64,000 nucleotides of DNA from Marinobacter xestospongiae (GCF_023156385.1 NZ_JAKZAK010000004.1:1-64000), one strand, 5' to 3'; shown: positions 9,017 through 19,970, numbered from the stretch's first letter. Numbers and translations are program-made. Notes: generated from the sequence alone by a model not told the origin.

Positions 9017-10825
9017 TTACGCGTCGTCCGACTTGGCCTCGGCTTCGCCAGCTTCGCTCTTCACCGGCGGCTTGCGCAGACGGATGTTCAGCTCCTTGAG
9101 CTGCTTGTCGTCGACAGTGCCTGGCGCCTGGGTCATCAGACAGGTCGCGCTCTGGGTTTTCGGGAACGCAATAACGTCACGAATAGAGGAAGCACCGGTC
9201 ATCAGCATGATCAGACGATCCAGACCAAACGCCAGACCACCGTGAGGCGGGCAACCATACTTGAGCGCATCCAACAGGAAGCCGAACTTGCTGCGAGCTT
9301 CTTCGTGGCCGATGCCCAGTACGCGGAACACAGTCTCCTGCATCGCCTCATCGTGGATACGGATCGAACCGCCACCCAGCTCGGTACCATTCAGCACCAT
9401 GTCATAGGCGCGGGAGAGCGCTGTGGCAGGCTGGGCCTCAAGCTCCTCGGCACTGCAGGACGGCGCAGTGAACGGATGGTGAATTGCGGTCAGGCCGCCA
9501 TCCGAGGTTTCCTCGAACATCGGGAAGTCCACCACCCACAGCGGTGCCCACTCAGCGGTGAGCATGTTGAGATCGTGACCTATACGGATACGCAGTGCGC
9601 CCAGGGCTTCGTCAACCACGGAACGCTTATCCGCACCGAAGAACACGATATCGCCATCCTCGGCACCGGCACGCTCAACCACCGCCATGGCGACGTCATC
9701 GCCCAGGAACTTGACGATCGGAGACTGCAGTCCCTCGGCACCCTTGGCAAGGTCGTTGACCTTGATGTAGGCCAGCCCCTTGGCACCGTAGATACCAACA
9801 TACTTGGTGTATTCATCAATCTGCTTGCGGGTCAGCTCACTGCCCTTGGGCACACGCAGCGCCGCCACACGACCTTTCGGGTCTTTGGCCGGGCCGGCGA
9901 ACACTTTGAAATCAACGCCTTCAACCAGGTCGGCAACATCAATCAGCTCCAGCGGAATCCGCAGGTCCGGCTTGTCGCTACCGAAACGGCGCATGGCCTC
10001 TTCGTACGGCATACGCGGGAATTCGGGCAGCTCAATGTCCATCACGTCCTTGAACAGCTTCCGAACCATGGACTCGGTGATTCCCATCAGGCCTTCTTCA
10101 TCAATGAAGGACGCCTCAAGGTCGATCTGGGTGAACTCCGGCTGACGGTCAGCCCGCAGGTCCTCGTCGCGGAAACACTTGGCAATCTGGTAGTAGCGGT
10201 CAACACCAGACACCATCAGCAGCTGTTTGAACAACTGTGGGGACTGGGGCAGCGCAAAGAAGGAACCGTTGTGAGTCCGGCTCGGCACCAGGTAGTCACG
10301 CGCACCTTCCGGGGTGGCCCGGGTCAGGATCGGCGTTTCCACATCCATGAAGTCGTTGCTGTCGAGGAAATTGCGAATGTAGCTGGTTACCCGCGAACGG
10401 AAACGCAGACGGTTCAGCATTTCCGGGCGACGCAGGTCAACAAAGCGGTAACGCAGACGAACGTCTTCACCCACGTCGACATGCTCGTCCAGCGGGAACG
10501 GCGGCGTGGCTGCAGCGTTCAGGATGGTCAGCTGCTTGCCCAGCACCTCGACCTGGCCGGTCGGCATGTTGTCATTCTCGGTACCGGCAGGGCGACGGCG
10601 AACACGACCGGTAATCTGGATAACGAACTCACTGCGGACTTTCTCCGCCAGCTGGAAGCTCTCAGGCGTATCCGGATCGACTACTACCTGGGAAATACCA
10701 TCCCGGTCGCGCAGATCCAGAAAGATAACCCCGCCGTGGTCGCGACGACGATGGACCCAACCACACAGGGTTACATCCTGATCAATATGAGACTCGTTGA
10801 TTCCACCGCAATAATGACTGCGCAT
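9017..10825 (-). CDS. aspS: Aspartyl-tRNA synthetase
   Basis: Class II aminoacyl-tRNA synthetase of bacterial type. The 602-residue protein has the N-terminal OB anticodon-binding domain (about 1-110), class II motif 2 ([18 protein letters not shown]), the inserted GAD domain (about 290-420) and class II motif 3 ([13 protein letters not shown]). Length and motifs are normal. Whether it is discriminating or also charges tRNA-Asn cannot be decided by eye. A 717-codon frame on the opposite strand is a shadow of this gene. Confidence 0.98.
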   Translation of the reverse strand: MRSHYCGGINESHIDQDVTLCGWVHRRRDHGGVIFLDLRDRDGISQVVVDPDTPESFQLAEKVRSEFVIQITGRVRRRPAGTENDNMPTGQVEVLGKQLTILNAAATPPFPLDEHVDVGEDVRLRYRFVDLRRPEMLNRLRFRSRVTSYIRNFLDSNDFMDVETPILTRATPEGARDYLVPSRTHNGSFFALPQSPQLFKQLLMVSGVDRYYQIAKCFRDEDLRADRQPEFTQIDLEASFIDEEGLMGITESMVRKLFKDVMDIELPEFPRMPYEEAMRRFGSDKPDLRIPLELIDVADLVEGVDFKVFAGPAKDPKGRVAALRVPKGSELTRKQIDEYTKYVGIYGAKGLAYIKVNDLAKGAEGLQSPIVKFLGDDVAMAVVERAGAEDGDIVFFGADKRSVVDEALGALRIRIGHDLNMLTAEWAPLWVVDFPMFEETSDGGLTAIHHPFTAPSCSAEELEAQPATALSRAYDMVLNGTELGGGSIRIHDEAMQETVFRVLGIGHEEARSKFGFLLDALKYGCPPHGGLAFGLDRLIMLMTGASSIRDVIAFPKTQSATCLMTQAPGTVDDKQLKELNIRLRKPPVKSEAGEAEAKSDDA

Positions 10826-10902
10826 AACCCTTCCCGTAATGTCTGTATGTGCGTAATTAGCTTGATTGCCCGGGCCGGCCGGGCAGGCGTCAGGGCGCGC
10901 GG

Positions 10903-11139
10903 TCAGCTAGCTGCCGACTCCTTTGAGCCACCCTTGTCGACCAGATTCTTCTTGGCGCCGGTTTTGAAATCGGTCTCGTACCAACCGGAGCCAGATAGCC
11001 GGAACCCTGCTGCGGAAATCCGCTTGCGAAACGCCGGGGTTTCGCATTTCGGACAGTCCTTCAACGGGTCCGCGCTCATTTTCTGAATAACGTCCTTCTC
11101 AAAGCCACAGGCGTCGCAAACGTACTCGTAAATCGGCAT
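10903..11139 (-). CDS. FmdB-type zinc ribbon protein
   Basis: Small 78-residue protein of the FmdB/CxxC_CXXC_SSSS family. It begins [12 protein letters not shown] and has a second CPKCE pair, so four cysteines can bind one zinc. The tail is basic and Ser/Gly rich. It is preceded by a GAGGTGAGAAG ribosome-binding region. It lies just upstream of aspS in the same direction, a frequent arrangement. Its molecular role is not known. Confidence 0.93.
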   Translation of the reverse strand: MPIYEYVCDACGFEKDVIQKMSADPLKDCPKCETPAFRKRISAAGFRLSGSGWYETDFKTGAKKNLVDKGGSKESAAS

Positions 11140-11534
11140 CTTCTCACCTCTCGAACTTGCCTTTACCCCACAACATAACCAACACCGGCAACCCCCTGAA
11201 TCCGGGGACCCGCCCTGCTCACATCATCGGGTACCGCCTGCTGCCATCCGAGCCTGTCGAGCGTCGCTCAGCCAGCGCCGCCCGCCGATGGCGGACCCAT
11301 TCTCGAAAAGCGGGACATTATAAACGCATCAGGCTGGAAAATCAGGTTTCCGGCATCACAATCCATCGGGCAGACGGTGATTGGACAGCTCTCTGGGTTG
11401 AAGATGACGCCCTTACGGTCTGCCGGTAGAATAGAGCGCCTTTATCGCACATCCGGCCAGCCATTCCCGCCCTGCCACGCTGGCGGTTCGCTGCCTCGTC
11501 GCGACTCTCGCAACCCGATCCGAATGGAGGCCCC
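11140..11534. other. Non-coding gap between divergent fmdB-like and fabR-like genes
   Basis: About 395 bases without a convincing gene. It must hold the promoters of the divergent neighbours. A TAGAAT hexamer near 11428 is a possible -10 for the rightward gene, but no well-spaced -35 is evident. Short frames here lack ribosome-binding sites and look random. Confidence 0.5.
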
Positions 11535-12155
11535 GTGTCGTCACGAGCCGAACAGAAACTCAAGACCCGCAGAGCACTGATGGACGCCGCACTGTCGCAG
11601 CTCAGTGCCGATCGCGGCTTCGGCAGCCTCAGTCTGCGGGAAGTAGCCCGGGAGGCAGGCATCGCCCCCACCTCCTTCTACCGGCATTTTTCAGAATTGG
11701 ATGAGCTGGGACTGGCCCTGGTCGATGAAGGCGGTGTCGCGCTCCGCCAGCTCATGCGACAGGCCCGCAAGCGCATCGCCCGTAACGGCAGCGCAATCAG
11801 CACTTCCGTGGATACCTTCATGGAGTATCTGGGCAACAACGCCAACCTGTTCCGGCTGATGCTGAGGGAGAGGACGGGGGTATCGAAACCATTCCGAACG
11901 GCGATCCAGGCCGAAATCGACCATTTCGTCACCGAGCTGGCCGACGACCTGCGCCGCATTGCCGAAGAAGAGAAACGGCCGATTCATGATGGCCGCCTGG
12001 TAGCCGAAGCGATGGTCACCCTGGTGTTCAACCAGGGCGCGGAAGCACTGGACGCCACCGCCCGGGAGCGGGAGATCCTGAAAGCCAAGCTGAAGACCGA
12101 ACTACGCATGATCCTGCTTGGCTCACAGACCCTGGCGCGCTCACAGCGGAGCTGA
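11535..12155 (+). CDS. fabR: FabR-like TetR-family repressor of unsaturated fatty acid synthesis
   Basis: A 206-residue TetR regulator with an N-terminal helix-turn-helix (about 10-60: [30 protein letters not shown]) and a ligand-binding C-terminal half. The recognition helix [11 protein letters not shown] and the [12 protein letters not shown] segment match FabR, which controls fabA/fabB-type genes in gammaproteobacteria. The start is GTG at 11535, preceded by GGAGG at four bases. The target genes are not in this window. Confidence 0.82.
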   Translation: MSSRAEQKLKTRRALMDAALSQLSADRGFGSLSLREVAREAGIAPTSFYRHFSELDELGLALVDEGGVALRQLMRQARKRIARNGSAISTSVDTFMEYLGNNANLFRLMLRERTGVSKPFRTAIQAEIDHFVTELADDLRRIAEEEKRPIHDGRLVAEAMVTLVFNQGAEALDATAREREILKAKLKTELRMILLGSQTLARSQRS

Positions 12156-12190
12156 CACCTCACCATCCCAATCCGCCAGACCACCCATCA

Positions 12191-12616
12191 CTAACCGGCG
12201 GCCTGCACCGCAGCAACGACGGGCGCCAACTGCGCCAGGCGCTGCTCCAGGGCCGCCGGCTCATAGGGCGTTGGCGGCTGACGCCCCCATACCGGCCCCG
12301 GCCAGGCCGGATCATCCTCGAACCGCACAATGTGGTGCACATGCAGCTGCGGCACCAGGTTACCCAGGGCGGCAACGTTGAGCTTGTCGCCATCGAACGC
12401 CGCCATCAGCTCCTTGCCCAGCGCCGACGACTCCCGCAGCAACTGGAGCTGCTGCTCCCACTCCAGCTCGTAGGCCTCCCGGATGCCGGGTTTGCGGGGC
12501 ACCAGGATCAGCCAGGGCCAGGCGGCGTCGTTCATCAGCAGAATCTCGCACAGGGCCGCCTGCCCCAGGGAGTGGGTATCCGCCGCCAGTCGGGGATGCA
12601 ACTGAAACCCGTCCAT
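12191..12616 (-). CDS. HIT-family nucleotide-binding protein
   Basis: A 141-residue histidine-triad hydrolase/transferase superfamily protein. The signature QLHVHHIVRF (about residues 89-98) corresponds to the HxHxHxx active site in the variant form HVHHI. The segment MNDAAWPWLILVPRK is the substrate-pocket strand typical of the subfamily. It is downstream of ugd with only a five-base gap, so it is probably cotranscribed. Its substrate is unknown. Confidence 0.88.
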   Translation of the reverse strand: MDGFQLHPRLAADTHSLGQAALCEILLMNDAAWPWLILVPRKPGIREAYELEWEQQLQLLRESSALGKELMAAFDGDKLNVAALGNLVPQLHVHHIVRFEDDPAWPGPVWGRQPPTPYEPAALEQRLAQLAPVVAAVQAAG

Positions 12617-12621
12617 CGACC

Positions 12622-13965
12622 TTACCCGACCTGGAACTGATTGCGGCCACGGCCGATGGCGTAGTAGATCAGGCCATGGCGGGACAGCATATCGGCCTCG
12701 TAGAGATTACGACCATCGAATACCACCGGCTCGCTCAGGGTTGCGGCGATGCTGGCAAAATCCGGGGAGCGAAATTCTTTCCATTCGGTGCAGATCACCA
12801 GGGCATCGGCGCCCTTCAATGCCTGCTCCTTGGTGCCACAGAGGGTCAGGCCATCCTGATCGCCATAAATGCGCTGGGTCTCGGACATTGCTTCCGGATC
12901 AAACGCCTGGACCTTGGCGCCCGCTTCCCAGAGCGCCTCCATCAACGCCCGCGATGGCGCCTCGCGCATGTCGTCAGTGTTTGGTTTGAACGACAGCCCC
13001 CAGACCGCGATGACCTTGCCATCCAACTGGCCCTGGAAATAGTGGCTGACCTTGTCGAACAGCACGTACTTCTGGGACAGGTTGACGGATTCGACGGCGT
13101 TTAGCAGGCGGGCCTCGTAATCACAGCCCGCCGCCGTGCGCGCCAGAGCCTGCACATCTTTAGGGAAACAGGAGCCACCATAACCGCAACCGGGGTAGAT
13201 AAAGTGGTAGCCGATGCGGGGGTCCGAACCGATCCCCCGGCGCACTGCCTCTACATCAGCGCCAAGCCGTTCGGACAGGTTGGCAATCTCGTTCATGAAG
13301 CTGATCTTGGTGGCCAGCATGGCGTTGGCCGCGTACTTGGTCAGCTCCGCCGAGCGGATGTCCATGAAGATCATCCGGTCGTGATTGCGGTTGAACGGGT
13401 AGTAGGTTTCCCGCAACAGCTCACGGGCCCGGTCACTGTCGGTACCCACCACGATACGATCCGGCTTCATGAAGTCGTTGATGGCCGCGCCTTCCTTGAG
13501 GAACTCCGGGTTCGACACCACATCGAAGTCCAGCTCCAGTCCGCGGCGATCCAGCTCCGCACGCACCGCATCCCGGACCTTGTCACCGGTACCGACCGGC
13601 ACCGTGGACTTGTCCACCACCACTTTGTAGCCATCCATGTGCTGACCGATGGCACGGGCCACCGCCAGCACATATTGCAGATCCGCCGAACCATCCTCAT
13701 CCGGCGGGGTACCAACCGCAATGAACTGCAGTTCGCCGTGAGCCACGGCCGCCTCGGTATCGGTGGTAAAGGACAGCCTGCCAGCCTCAGCATTGTGCTT
13801 GACGATCGGTTCCAGGCCAGGCTCGTAAATGGGAATCTGCCCGCCGATCAGCTTGTCGATCTTGGCCTGGTCGACATCCATACAGACCACATCGTGCCCC
13901 ACATCCGCCAGACAGGCGCCAGTGACCAGACCAACATAGCCGGTACCAAAAATGGTGATTTTCAT
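12622..13965 (-). CDS. ugd: UDP-glucose 6-dehydrogenase
   Basis: Oxidises UDP-glucose to UDP-glucuronate for exopolysaccharide or lipopolysaccharide precursors. The 447-residue protein has the N-terminal NAD-binding [11 protein letters not shown] and the catalytic cysteine in GGSCFPKD, with the C-terminal UDP-binding domain after about residue 300 ([17 protein letters not shown]). It forms a probable operon with galE upstream (23-base gap) and the HIT gene downstream. Confidence 0.97.
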   Translation of the reverse strand: MKITIFGTGYVGLVTGACLADVGHDVVCMDVDQAKIDKLIGGQIPIYEPGLEPIVKHNAEAGRLSFTTDTEAAVAHGELQFIAVGTPPDEDGSADLQYVLAVARAIGQHMDGYKVVVDKSTVPVGTGDKVRDAVRAELDRRGLELDFDVVSNPEFLKEGAAINDFMKPDRIVVGTDSDRARELLRETYYPFNRNHDRMIFMDIRSAELTKYAANAMLATKISFMNEIANLSERLGADVEAVRRGIGSDPRIGYHFIYPGCGYGGSCFPKDVQALARTAAGCDYEARLLNAVESVNLSQKYVLFDKVSHYFQGQLDGKVIAVWGLSFKPNTDDMREAPSRALMEALWEAGAKVQAFDPEAMSETQRIYGDQDGLTLCGTKEQALKGADALVICTEWKEFRSPDFASIAATLSEPVVFDGRNLYEADMLSRHGLIYYAIGRGRNQFQVG

Positions 13966-13988
13966 GGGTGTTGTCCTAACTTAACGAA

Positions 13989-14999
13989 TCAATGATTGGT
14001 GGAATGGGTCGCGCCGTCCGCCTGCTTACGCTGCCACTGGCGCTCCCAGTCCAGCGCGGTACGGACAATGACCTCCAGGTCATCATGCCGGGGCGACCAG
14101 CCAAGCACGCGGCGAATCCGCTGGTTGTCGGCCATCAGCGCACCGGGGTCTCCCGCACGCCGGGGCGACTCGGCAACCGGAAAGTCACAGCCCGCCTGCT
14201 GACGAACAACATCGATGACCTCTCGCACGGTAAAGCCGCGACCATACCCGCAGTTGAGCACATCGGATTCGCCACCAGCGGCCATGTGATCAAGCGCCAT
14301 GACGTGGGCACGCGCCAGATCCTCAACGTGAATGTAGTCACGGACACAGGTGCCATCACGGGTGTCGTAATCCGTGCCAAAGATGCTCATGCCGTCGCGT
14401 GCACCGGTCACGCACTCGCAAGCCACCTTGATCAGATGGGTGGCCTCAGGCGTTGCCTGTCCCAGCCGACCGTCCAGATCCGCACCGGCCACATTGAAAT
14501 AACGCAGGATGACATAACGCAGTGAGCTGGCCGCAGCCAGATCCATGATCATTCGCTCACTCATCATCTTGGAGGCGCCGTAGGGATTGATCGGCGCCAG
14601 CGGGAGGTCCTCGGTCAGCACGGTCTGCTCCGGCATGCCGTAAACCGCTGCGGTGGAGGAGAAAACCAGATGGGGAACCTGATACCGCTCTATCGCGGCA
14701 AGCAGATTCAATGTATTACGGGTATTATTTCGATAATACTTTAAAGGATTGGCGACCGATTCCGGCACCACGATGTGAGCCGCAAAATGCAGAACCGCCT
14801 CAAACTGGTGGTCGCGGAACAACGCGTCAATCGCGTCTTCGTCCGCCAGATCGCCAACAACCAGCTCACCATGGGTCACCGCCCAGGCGTAGCCAGTGGA
14901 GAGATTGTCAAAAACGATAATGTCGTGGCCGGCCTCGCCCAACTGGCGAACAACGTGGCTGCCGATATAACCGGCTCCGCCGGTAACCAGAACCTTCAT
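13989..14999 (-). CDS. galE: UDP-glucose 4-epimerase
   Basis: Short-chain dehydrogenase family epimerase that interconverts UDP-glucose and UDP-galactose. The 336-residue protein carries the Rossmann motif GGAGYIG (7-13), the FSSTAAVYG serine region and the catalytic YxxxK in NPYGASKMM. Its position before ugd suggests a shared role in nucleotide-sugar supply for surface polysaccharide. Confidence 0.96.
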   Translation of the reverse strand: MKVLVTGGAGYIGSHVVRQLGEAGHDIIVFDNLSTGYAWAVTHGELVVGDLADEDAIDALFRDHQFEAVLHFAAHIVVPESVANPLKYYRNNTRNTLNLLAAIERYQVPHLVFSSTAAVYGMPEQTVLTEDLPLAPINPYGASKMMSERMIMDLAAASSLRYVILRYFNVAGADLDGRLGQATPEATHLIKVACECVTGARDGMSIFGTDYDTRDGTCVRDYIHVEDLARAHVMALDHMAAGGESDVLNCGYGRGFTVREVIDVVRQQAGCDFPVAESPRRAGDPGALMADNQRIRRVLGWSPRHDDLEVIVRTALDWERQWQRKQADGATHSTNH

Positions 15000-15038
15000 G
15001 GGTAAGCCCCTGCTTCTTCCCTGCTGAAACCCGGGCGA

Positions 15039-15533
15039 TCACACCTGAGACGAGTCGCGCCGCTTGCGGCGGGCCGCACGACGGTCAGCAAAGAAACCAC
15101 TGATCAGCTCGCTGCATGCCTCCGACAGCACCCCGCCCTGATGCTCGACACGCCAGTTGAAGGCGGCCTCTTCCAGGGTCCGACGGGTAGAGACCACCGC
15201 TCCCGCCTTTGGCTCACAAGCGCCAAACACCAGACGGGATACACGACTGTGCACGATCGCACCGGTACACATGGTACAAGGCTCAAGGGTGACGTAAAGC
15301 GTGGCCCCGGACAAGCGATAATTGCCCACGCGGGCCGCCGCATCCCGCAGGGCCCGCATTTCAGCATGGGCGGTCGGATCGCAGCCGGAGATCGGCGCAT
15401 TGAATCCGGCACCGATCTCCTTGCCATCGCGAACCACCACCGCCCCGACCGGCACCTCACCGGCAGCGGCCGCCATCCTGGCCAGAGCCAGGGCTCGCGT
15501 CATCCAGCGCTCATCCTCATCTGATGCACCCAC
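15039..15533 (-). CDS. tadA: tRNA-specific adenosine deaminase TadA
   Basis: Makes inosine at the wobble base of tRNA-Arg(ACG). The 164-residue protein has the deaminase zinc site HAE (His56, Glu58) and PCTMC (Cys86, Cys89). The start is GTG at 15533. Its basic C-terminal tail (RRAARRKRRDSS) probably contacts tRNA. It is an essential housekeeping gene in most bacteria. Confidence 0.96.
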   Translation of the reverse strand: MGASDEDERWMTRALALARMAAAAGEVPVGAVVVRDGKEIGAGFNAPISGCDPTAHAEMRALRDAAARVGNYRLSGATLYVTLEPCTMCTGAIVHSRVSRLVFGACEPKAGAVVSTRRTLEEAAFNWRVEHQGGVLSEACSELISGFFADRRAARRKRRDSSQV

Positions 15534-15647
15534 AACCTGCCCTCAAACCGCTCTGTAAACAGGCTCGCGATTATACGGCAGATCATTGGCGATTCAATCA
15601 AAGCCCCTTACTGTCCCGTCTCGCTAATTCCTCAACCAGACCGGACA

Positions 15648-18143
15648 CTAGAACCGGCCGCGCAGGCTTACGGTCAGATTGCGGGGCTCACCATAATACC
15701 CGTGATTATAGACAGGCACGGAGCTGTAGTACTTCCTGTCGAAGACATTGTTCAGGTTGACGCCTGCCGACACCGACTCGCTGAAGTCGTACCCAAAACG
15801 GAGATCCATAATGGCGTAGGCCCCCTGCCTGGCGTTCTCGCCATTGGGGCCCTTGCCCTCGGCAACCGTCTCACTCTGATAGCGAATGGCACCACCGACC
15901 GTTATCGCACGCCAGTTGTCGGGCAGACGGTAATTGATGCTCAGGCGCAGCATCTGCCTGGGCTCTGACCTCATGACCTTGTTGCCATCGACGTCTTCCG
16001 ATGTGCGATAGGTGTAGCCGGCGGCAAGGTTCAATCCGGTGTAGATCTCACCGTTCAGCTCAGCTTCAAAACCCTTGGAGGTGACGCCATCCACCAATTT
16101 GTAGCGCTGCTCGTCACCGACCCTGACATCAGGCTCAGATACGTTGGATTGCTCAACCCGAAACACGGCGAAGGAGCTGTTCACGGTGCCGTCGAAATGC
16201 TCGCCTTTGAGGCCAAGCTCATAGTTGGCCCCTGATTCCGGCTTCAGTACGTTGCCATCCCGGTCCCGGTTTCCGGTCGGCTTGAACACTTCGGTATAGC
16301 TCGTGTAGACCGACCAGTCATCGGCGACATCGTATATCAGCCCCGCATAGGGTGTAGAAACACCACTGTGGTCATAGCGGGCGCCCTCAACCCCCTCGTC
16401 CCTCTTGGTGTACTCGTAACTGCTGATTCGGGTTCCCACCAACAACGTCAGATCATCAACAAGCGACCAGCGACTGTTGACGAAGCCTCCCCACTGATCT
16501 GTTGTCCAGCCTCCCGTGCTTTCGGCCTCGCCGTATCTCCCGGGGTCAGGAGCGGGCCAGTCGAAGAAGCTACCCACGTCGACCGCAGGGTCCTCATACC
16601 AGGTCCTGGCGATGGTTTCTCTGGATTTGCTCCATCCCACAAGGAGCTCGTGTTTACGCCCCAGAAACCCGAACTGCCCGTCAGCCGTGGCTGACAGACT
16701 GGTCAAATCACGCTTACTGCTAAAGCTGTTGGGGGAGACGCTCAAGCCTTCTCCGGTTTGTCGATTGAGGTGCCCGGACATGTACAGCAATTTATCCGAT
16801 TCAACTTCACCGTTGAGATCACTTGCTGACAATTTCACCTGCCAACCGCTGTTGAATCGATGCGTCAGGTCAGCAAACACGACGGTACGACGGTTATCCT
16901 TGGTGGACCAGGGCGCGGACGTGGTCACATTGCGGCCAAAATCGGTCGGAGTACCATCGTCGAAGAAAAAGGGCACCGGCTCACCGTAGGTGGTCCCTTC
17001 AACATCCTGTGCCTGGTGATCGATACCAATACCCAGAACCGTGCCGGGAGCCAGGTCGGCCTCAACGATCCCATAGGCAACGGCCTTATCGTTGCTGTAA
17101 TAGTCGATATAGGAATCGCGACTGTCATAGGCAGTAACAAGCCTTCCACGCACACTGCCCGATGCCACCAGACTCCCGGAAAGATCCCCCTGCAGGCGGC
17201 CCGCATCCCAGCGTCCACCGCTGGCCACCAGCTGACCCTGGAAGTCCCGGGTTGGACGCTTTCGTACCAGGTTAATCGAGGCTGAAGGACTGGCAGAGCC
17301 ACTCAAAAGTCCAGCGGCGCCGCGAACCACCTCAACCCGATCGTAGATGGCGGTGTCCGACAACAAATCCGCACTCATCAGGCCGTAGGCGGCGCTCGAC
17401 ACCCCATCAACACTGATGTTTTCAACCTTGAAGCCTCTCGCCGTGGGGAAAGCCCTGTCCGTTTCAGCTCGATTGACGCTGATTCCCGGCGTATTCGCCA
17501 GTACCTGGTCCACCGTTTCCAGCGAAAAGTCATCGATCTGCTGACGGGTAACAACAGTAACGGACTGGGGCGTCTCCCGGAGAGAAAGCTGTAAACCAGC
17601 GGCAGAACTGGAAGAACGGGGAGTGTACGAGCCCGTCGATTCGGTCGCCGCAGCCATGGATGCGCCCTTGATCAACAGAGTCTCCAGGAACTGACCGTCA
17701 TCCTCACTGGCCAACTCTATCGTCACCGAGTTGTCGCCGGTGAATCTTGCAACCAGCCCGCTGCCGGCCAGCAAGCGCTGCAGGGCGCCACGGATCGTGA
17801 AGCTGCCCTGCAGAGCCGGCGCCGTGTGACCGAAGGTGGATTGTTCGGTGTAGAGCACCTGAATCCCCGTCATCGCAGACAGCTCGGTGATTGCCTGAGG
17901 CAACGGCCTGGCAGGAATATCGAACAGGTAAACCGGCTGCGACTGGGCCGCAGCCTGAGTCTCGCCGTTGGTCAGCTCCCCCGCCACCGCAGCGCCAGCC
18001 GTCGCCACGGTTAACGGTATCGCCAGCGCAATCGCAGCCGCCAGGCTGTTGCGTTTGCCGGGAGGTGTCACCGCCCCGGCCCCTGTCCGAACAACTGACC
18101 GGGAGTTGCTATCCTTCACGTTGTGTCTGCCTCGCATCGTCAT
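15648..18143 (-). CDS. TonB-dependent ferric-siderophore receptor with transducer (STN) domain
   Basis: Outer-membrane receptor of FecA/FpvA/FoxA type, 831 residues. After a long signal region (to about 55) comes an STN signalling domain (about 70-150: YLFDIPARPLPQAITELSAMTGIQVLY). Then come a plug (about 185-310, with RVEVVRGAAGLLSGSASPSASINLVRKR) and a 22-strand barrel ending in the aromatic RGRF. It is the third gene of the fecI-fecR-fecA order, so expression is probably induced by its own ligand through FecR and FecI. The barrel style suggests a hydroxamate siderophore, but the ligand cannot be read from sequence. Confidence 0.93.
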   Translation of the reverse strand: MTMRGRHNVKDSNSRSVVRTGAGAVTPPGKRNSLAAAIALAIPLTVATAGAAVAGELTNGETQAAAQSQPVYLFDIPARPLPQAITELSAMTGIQVLYTEQSTFGHTAPALQGSFTIRGALQRLLAGSGLVARFTGDNSVTIELASEDDGQFLETLLIKGASMAAATESTGSYTPRSSSSAAGLQLSLRETPQSVTVVTRQQIDDFSLETVDQVLANTPGISVNRAETDRAFPTARGFKVENISVDGVSSAAYGLMSADLLSDTAIYDRVEVVRGAAGLLSGSASPSASINLVRKRPTRDFQGQLVASGGRWDAGRLQGDLSGSLVASGSVRGRLVTAYDSRDSYIDYYSNDKAVAYGIVEADLAPGTVLGIGIDHQAQDVEGTTYGEPVPFFFDDGTPTDFGRNVTTSAPWSTKDNRRTVVFADLTHRFNSGWQVKLSASDLNGEVESDKLLYMSGHLNRQTGEGLSVSPNSFSSKRDLTSLSATADGQFGFLGRKHELLVGWSKSRETIARTWYEDPAVDVGSFFDWPAPDPGRYGEAESTGGWTTDQWGGFVNSRWSLVDDLTLLVGTRISSYEYTKRDEGVEGARYDHSGVSTPYAGLIYDVADDWSVYTSYTEVFKPTGNRDRDGNVLKPESGANYELGLKGEHFDGTVNSSFAVFRVEQSNVSEPDVRVGDEQRYKLVDGVTSKGFEAELNGEIYTGLNLAAGYTYRTSEDVDGNKVMRSEPRQMLRLSINYRLPDNWRAITVGGAIRYQSETVAEGKGPNGENARQGAYAIMDLRFGYDFSESVSAGVNLNNVFDRKYYSSVPVYNHGYYGEPRNLTVSLRGRF

Positions 18144-18254
18144 ACACCCAAATACTATTGAGAACTGTTACTGTTAGTGTCAGGTGATGAGACGCGGCAA
18201 CGAGGAACATTCCCCCAGTCCGGATGCACTTTTTCAGAGAAAGTTACCCCGCAC

Positions 18255-19250
18255 TCAGCGAATCAGAACGAGGTAATCAGTCAGACGGGTCTGCTGTATT
18301 GGCAGGGTATTGGCAATGACGTTGAGCGCAGCATCAGGGTCATCAACGGCAAAAACGCCACTGACCCTGAGTTGGTTCAACGTTTCCCCAACAACCACAA
18401 TTCGGCCAGGGCGGTAGCGGTTCAGGGTTGCCACCACCTCCGCCAGAGGCGTGTTATAGAACACCGCCTGGCCACGCCGCCAGGCGGTAATTGCAGTACG
18501 ATCAAAGGCTTCTGGCGGACTGATGAAGTCGCTGGCCAGCACAGATTGCCATCCCGGCGCCAGCACCACCGGCTTGTCCTCAGCAACATCGGCAGCACGC
18601 AACACCACCTGACCTTCGTCCAGACTGGCAATAGCCACCTCCCCGGCCAGGCGGACGTTAAACCGGGTGCCAGTAACCGTTACCGAGCCAGGGTCCGTGA
18701 CCACGATGAACGGTCTCGGGTCAGCCGAAGACACGTTGAACCATGCCTCGCCCCGTATCAGCCGCACACGACGCGCCTCGGGACCAAAATCGATCGCCAG
18801 GGCACTGTCGGTATTGAGGGCAATGCGACTGCCGTCCTCCAACTCAATGGCCGCCGTTTCTCCCACCGCAGTGACATAGTCGCCCTGCCATTGAGCCAGC
18901 CAGTCCTGCTGCCAGCCAACGCCAAGGAAGGCCGCCAGCACCAGGCATGCGATCATGGCTAGGGACGACCATCGTGATGCCCTGCTCCGCGCGCCGGTTT
19001 CAAGCTCCGCCAGCCATTGCTCGACAGGCCCCTCCAACGCCCCCCAAAGCGCCTCCATTTCGGCGAAGGCCTGTCGATGACGAGTGTCCCTTAAAAGCCA
19101 CCGCCCGAACTCTGCCCGCACCTGCCTGACCGCCACTGCTCCCGCTGCGGCGTCCCGTAACCGCGCTTGCCAGATGGCGGCTTCTTCGAGTACCTCATCA
19201 GGCAACTCATCCATGGGGGCATCGCGGTACTCGGAGGGGTCATTGGTCAT
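18255..19250 (-). CDS. fecR: FecR-family anti-sigma regulator
   Basis: Inner-membrane regulator that receives the signal from the STN-type receptor and controls the ECF sigma factor. The N-terminal DUF4880-like cytoplasmic part (WQARLRDAAAG, FGRWLLRDTRHRQAFAEMEALW) is followed by a membrane segment (about 98-115) and the periplasmic FecR domain (GETAAIELEDGSRIALNTDS, RLIRGEAWFNV). The C-terminal STN-like segment is LRVSGVFAVDDPDAAL. The open frame runs 49 codons further upstream, but that extension is hydrophobic and unlike FecR. MTNDPSEY at 19250 is therefore taken as the start (331 residues). Confidence 0.92.
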   Translation of the reverse strand: MTNDPSEYRDAPMDELPDEVLEEAAIWQARLRDAAAGAVAVRQVRAEFGRWLLRDTRHRQAFAEMEALWGALEGPVEQWLAELETGARSRASRWSSLAMIACLVLAAFLGVGWQQDWLAQWQGDYVTAVGETAAIELEDGSRIALNTDSALAIDFGPEARRVRLIRGEAWFNVSSADPRPFIVVTDPGSVTVTGTRFNVRLAGEVAIASLDEGQVVLRAADVAEDKPVVLAPGWQSVLASDFISPPEAFDRTAITAWRRGQAVFYNTPLAEVVATLNRYRPGRIVVVGETLNQLRVSGVFAVDDPDAALNVIANTLPIQQTRLTDYLVLIR

Positions 19251-19424
19251 AGCGGATTCGCCCTGGTCGGAATGGGCCGAGGCAGCAAATGGCGGCGGCA
19301 TCAACTCGCGGCTTTGAAATAAGACGAGCGGCAGAATCAGAATCCCCCAGCCCAGCCCCGGAAAGACTGGTACAGGAGCCGCCATCGCGCGCAGCAATGC
19401 ACCGGGGATTGATTGATTTCAACA

Positions 19425-19970
19425 TCACACCTCCCGCCCTGCCGCCCGGACACGGACCCGGCAATGCACCATGGCCCGGGCTATGTGCTTCTCAACCGTC
19501 TTATCCGAAATGGACAGCCGTTCAGCAATCTCCCTCATCGTAAGGCCATGACCTCGATACAGCAGAAACACTTCCCGACATTTATCGGGCAGTTCACGCA
19601 CGGCGGCGTTAAGGGCAACCAACTGCTTTTGGGACGTCAGGGCTTCCAGAAGATCAGGGGCACCATCGGGTACGGTTTCCAGCGTTTGTATGCCGTGTTC
19701 GTCTGTCTCGTTTGCAAGAGGCTGCTCCACCCTCTCCCACACCTGGCGGCGCCGCAAATGGTCCACGGCCACGTTACCCGCCATCCGATAAAGATAAGCG
19801 CGGGGATTGTCCGGCAGATCCACGGTCGTGGTGTTGGCACGAATCCAGGTTTCCTGAACCACATCCTCTGCCATGGACCTCGACCCCGTCCGTCGGCGGA
19901 TAAAATGGCGAAGCTCCTCGTAGTAAGCCTCTACAGCCTGAGATAATGAAGAAAATCGGGATTTCGGCAT
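19425..19970 (-). CDS. fecI: FecI-type ECF sigma factor
   Basis: Extracytoplasmic-function sigma factor of the iron-starvation group. Region 2 is visible as SMAEDVVQETWIRA plus NPRAYLYRMAGNVAVDHLRRR. Region 4 is LPDKCREVFLLYRGHGLTMREIAERLSISDKTVEKHI. A start at 19970 (MPKSRFSS) gives 181 residues, the usual length, and is preferred to the longer frame starting at 20015. It is followed by fecR after 174 bases. It probably drives the receptor gene at 15.6-18.1 kb. Confidence 0.93.
   Translation of the reverse strand: MPKSRFSSLSQAVEAYYEELRHFIRRRTGSRSMAEDVVQETWIRANTTTVDLPDNPRAYLYRMAGNVAVDHLRRRQVWERVEQPLANETDEHGIQTLETVPDGAPDLLEALTSQKQLVALNAAVRELPDKCREVFLLYRGHGLTMREIAERLSISDKTVEKHIARAMVHCRVRVRAAGREV

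Noticed and set aside
8933..11086. A 717-codon open frame on the plus strand across aspS
   Set aside because: It lies antisense to a clear full-length aspS. Its protein is rich in His, Gln and Arg with no family features, as expected for a shadow frame in GC-rich DNA.
19251..19397. 49-codon N-terminal extension of FecR
   Set aside because: Hydrophobic and unlike the FecR family. The ATG at 19250 starts a normal FecR N terminus.
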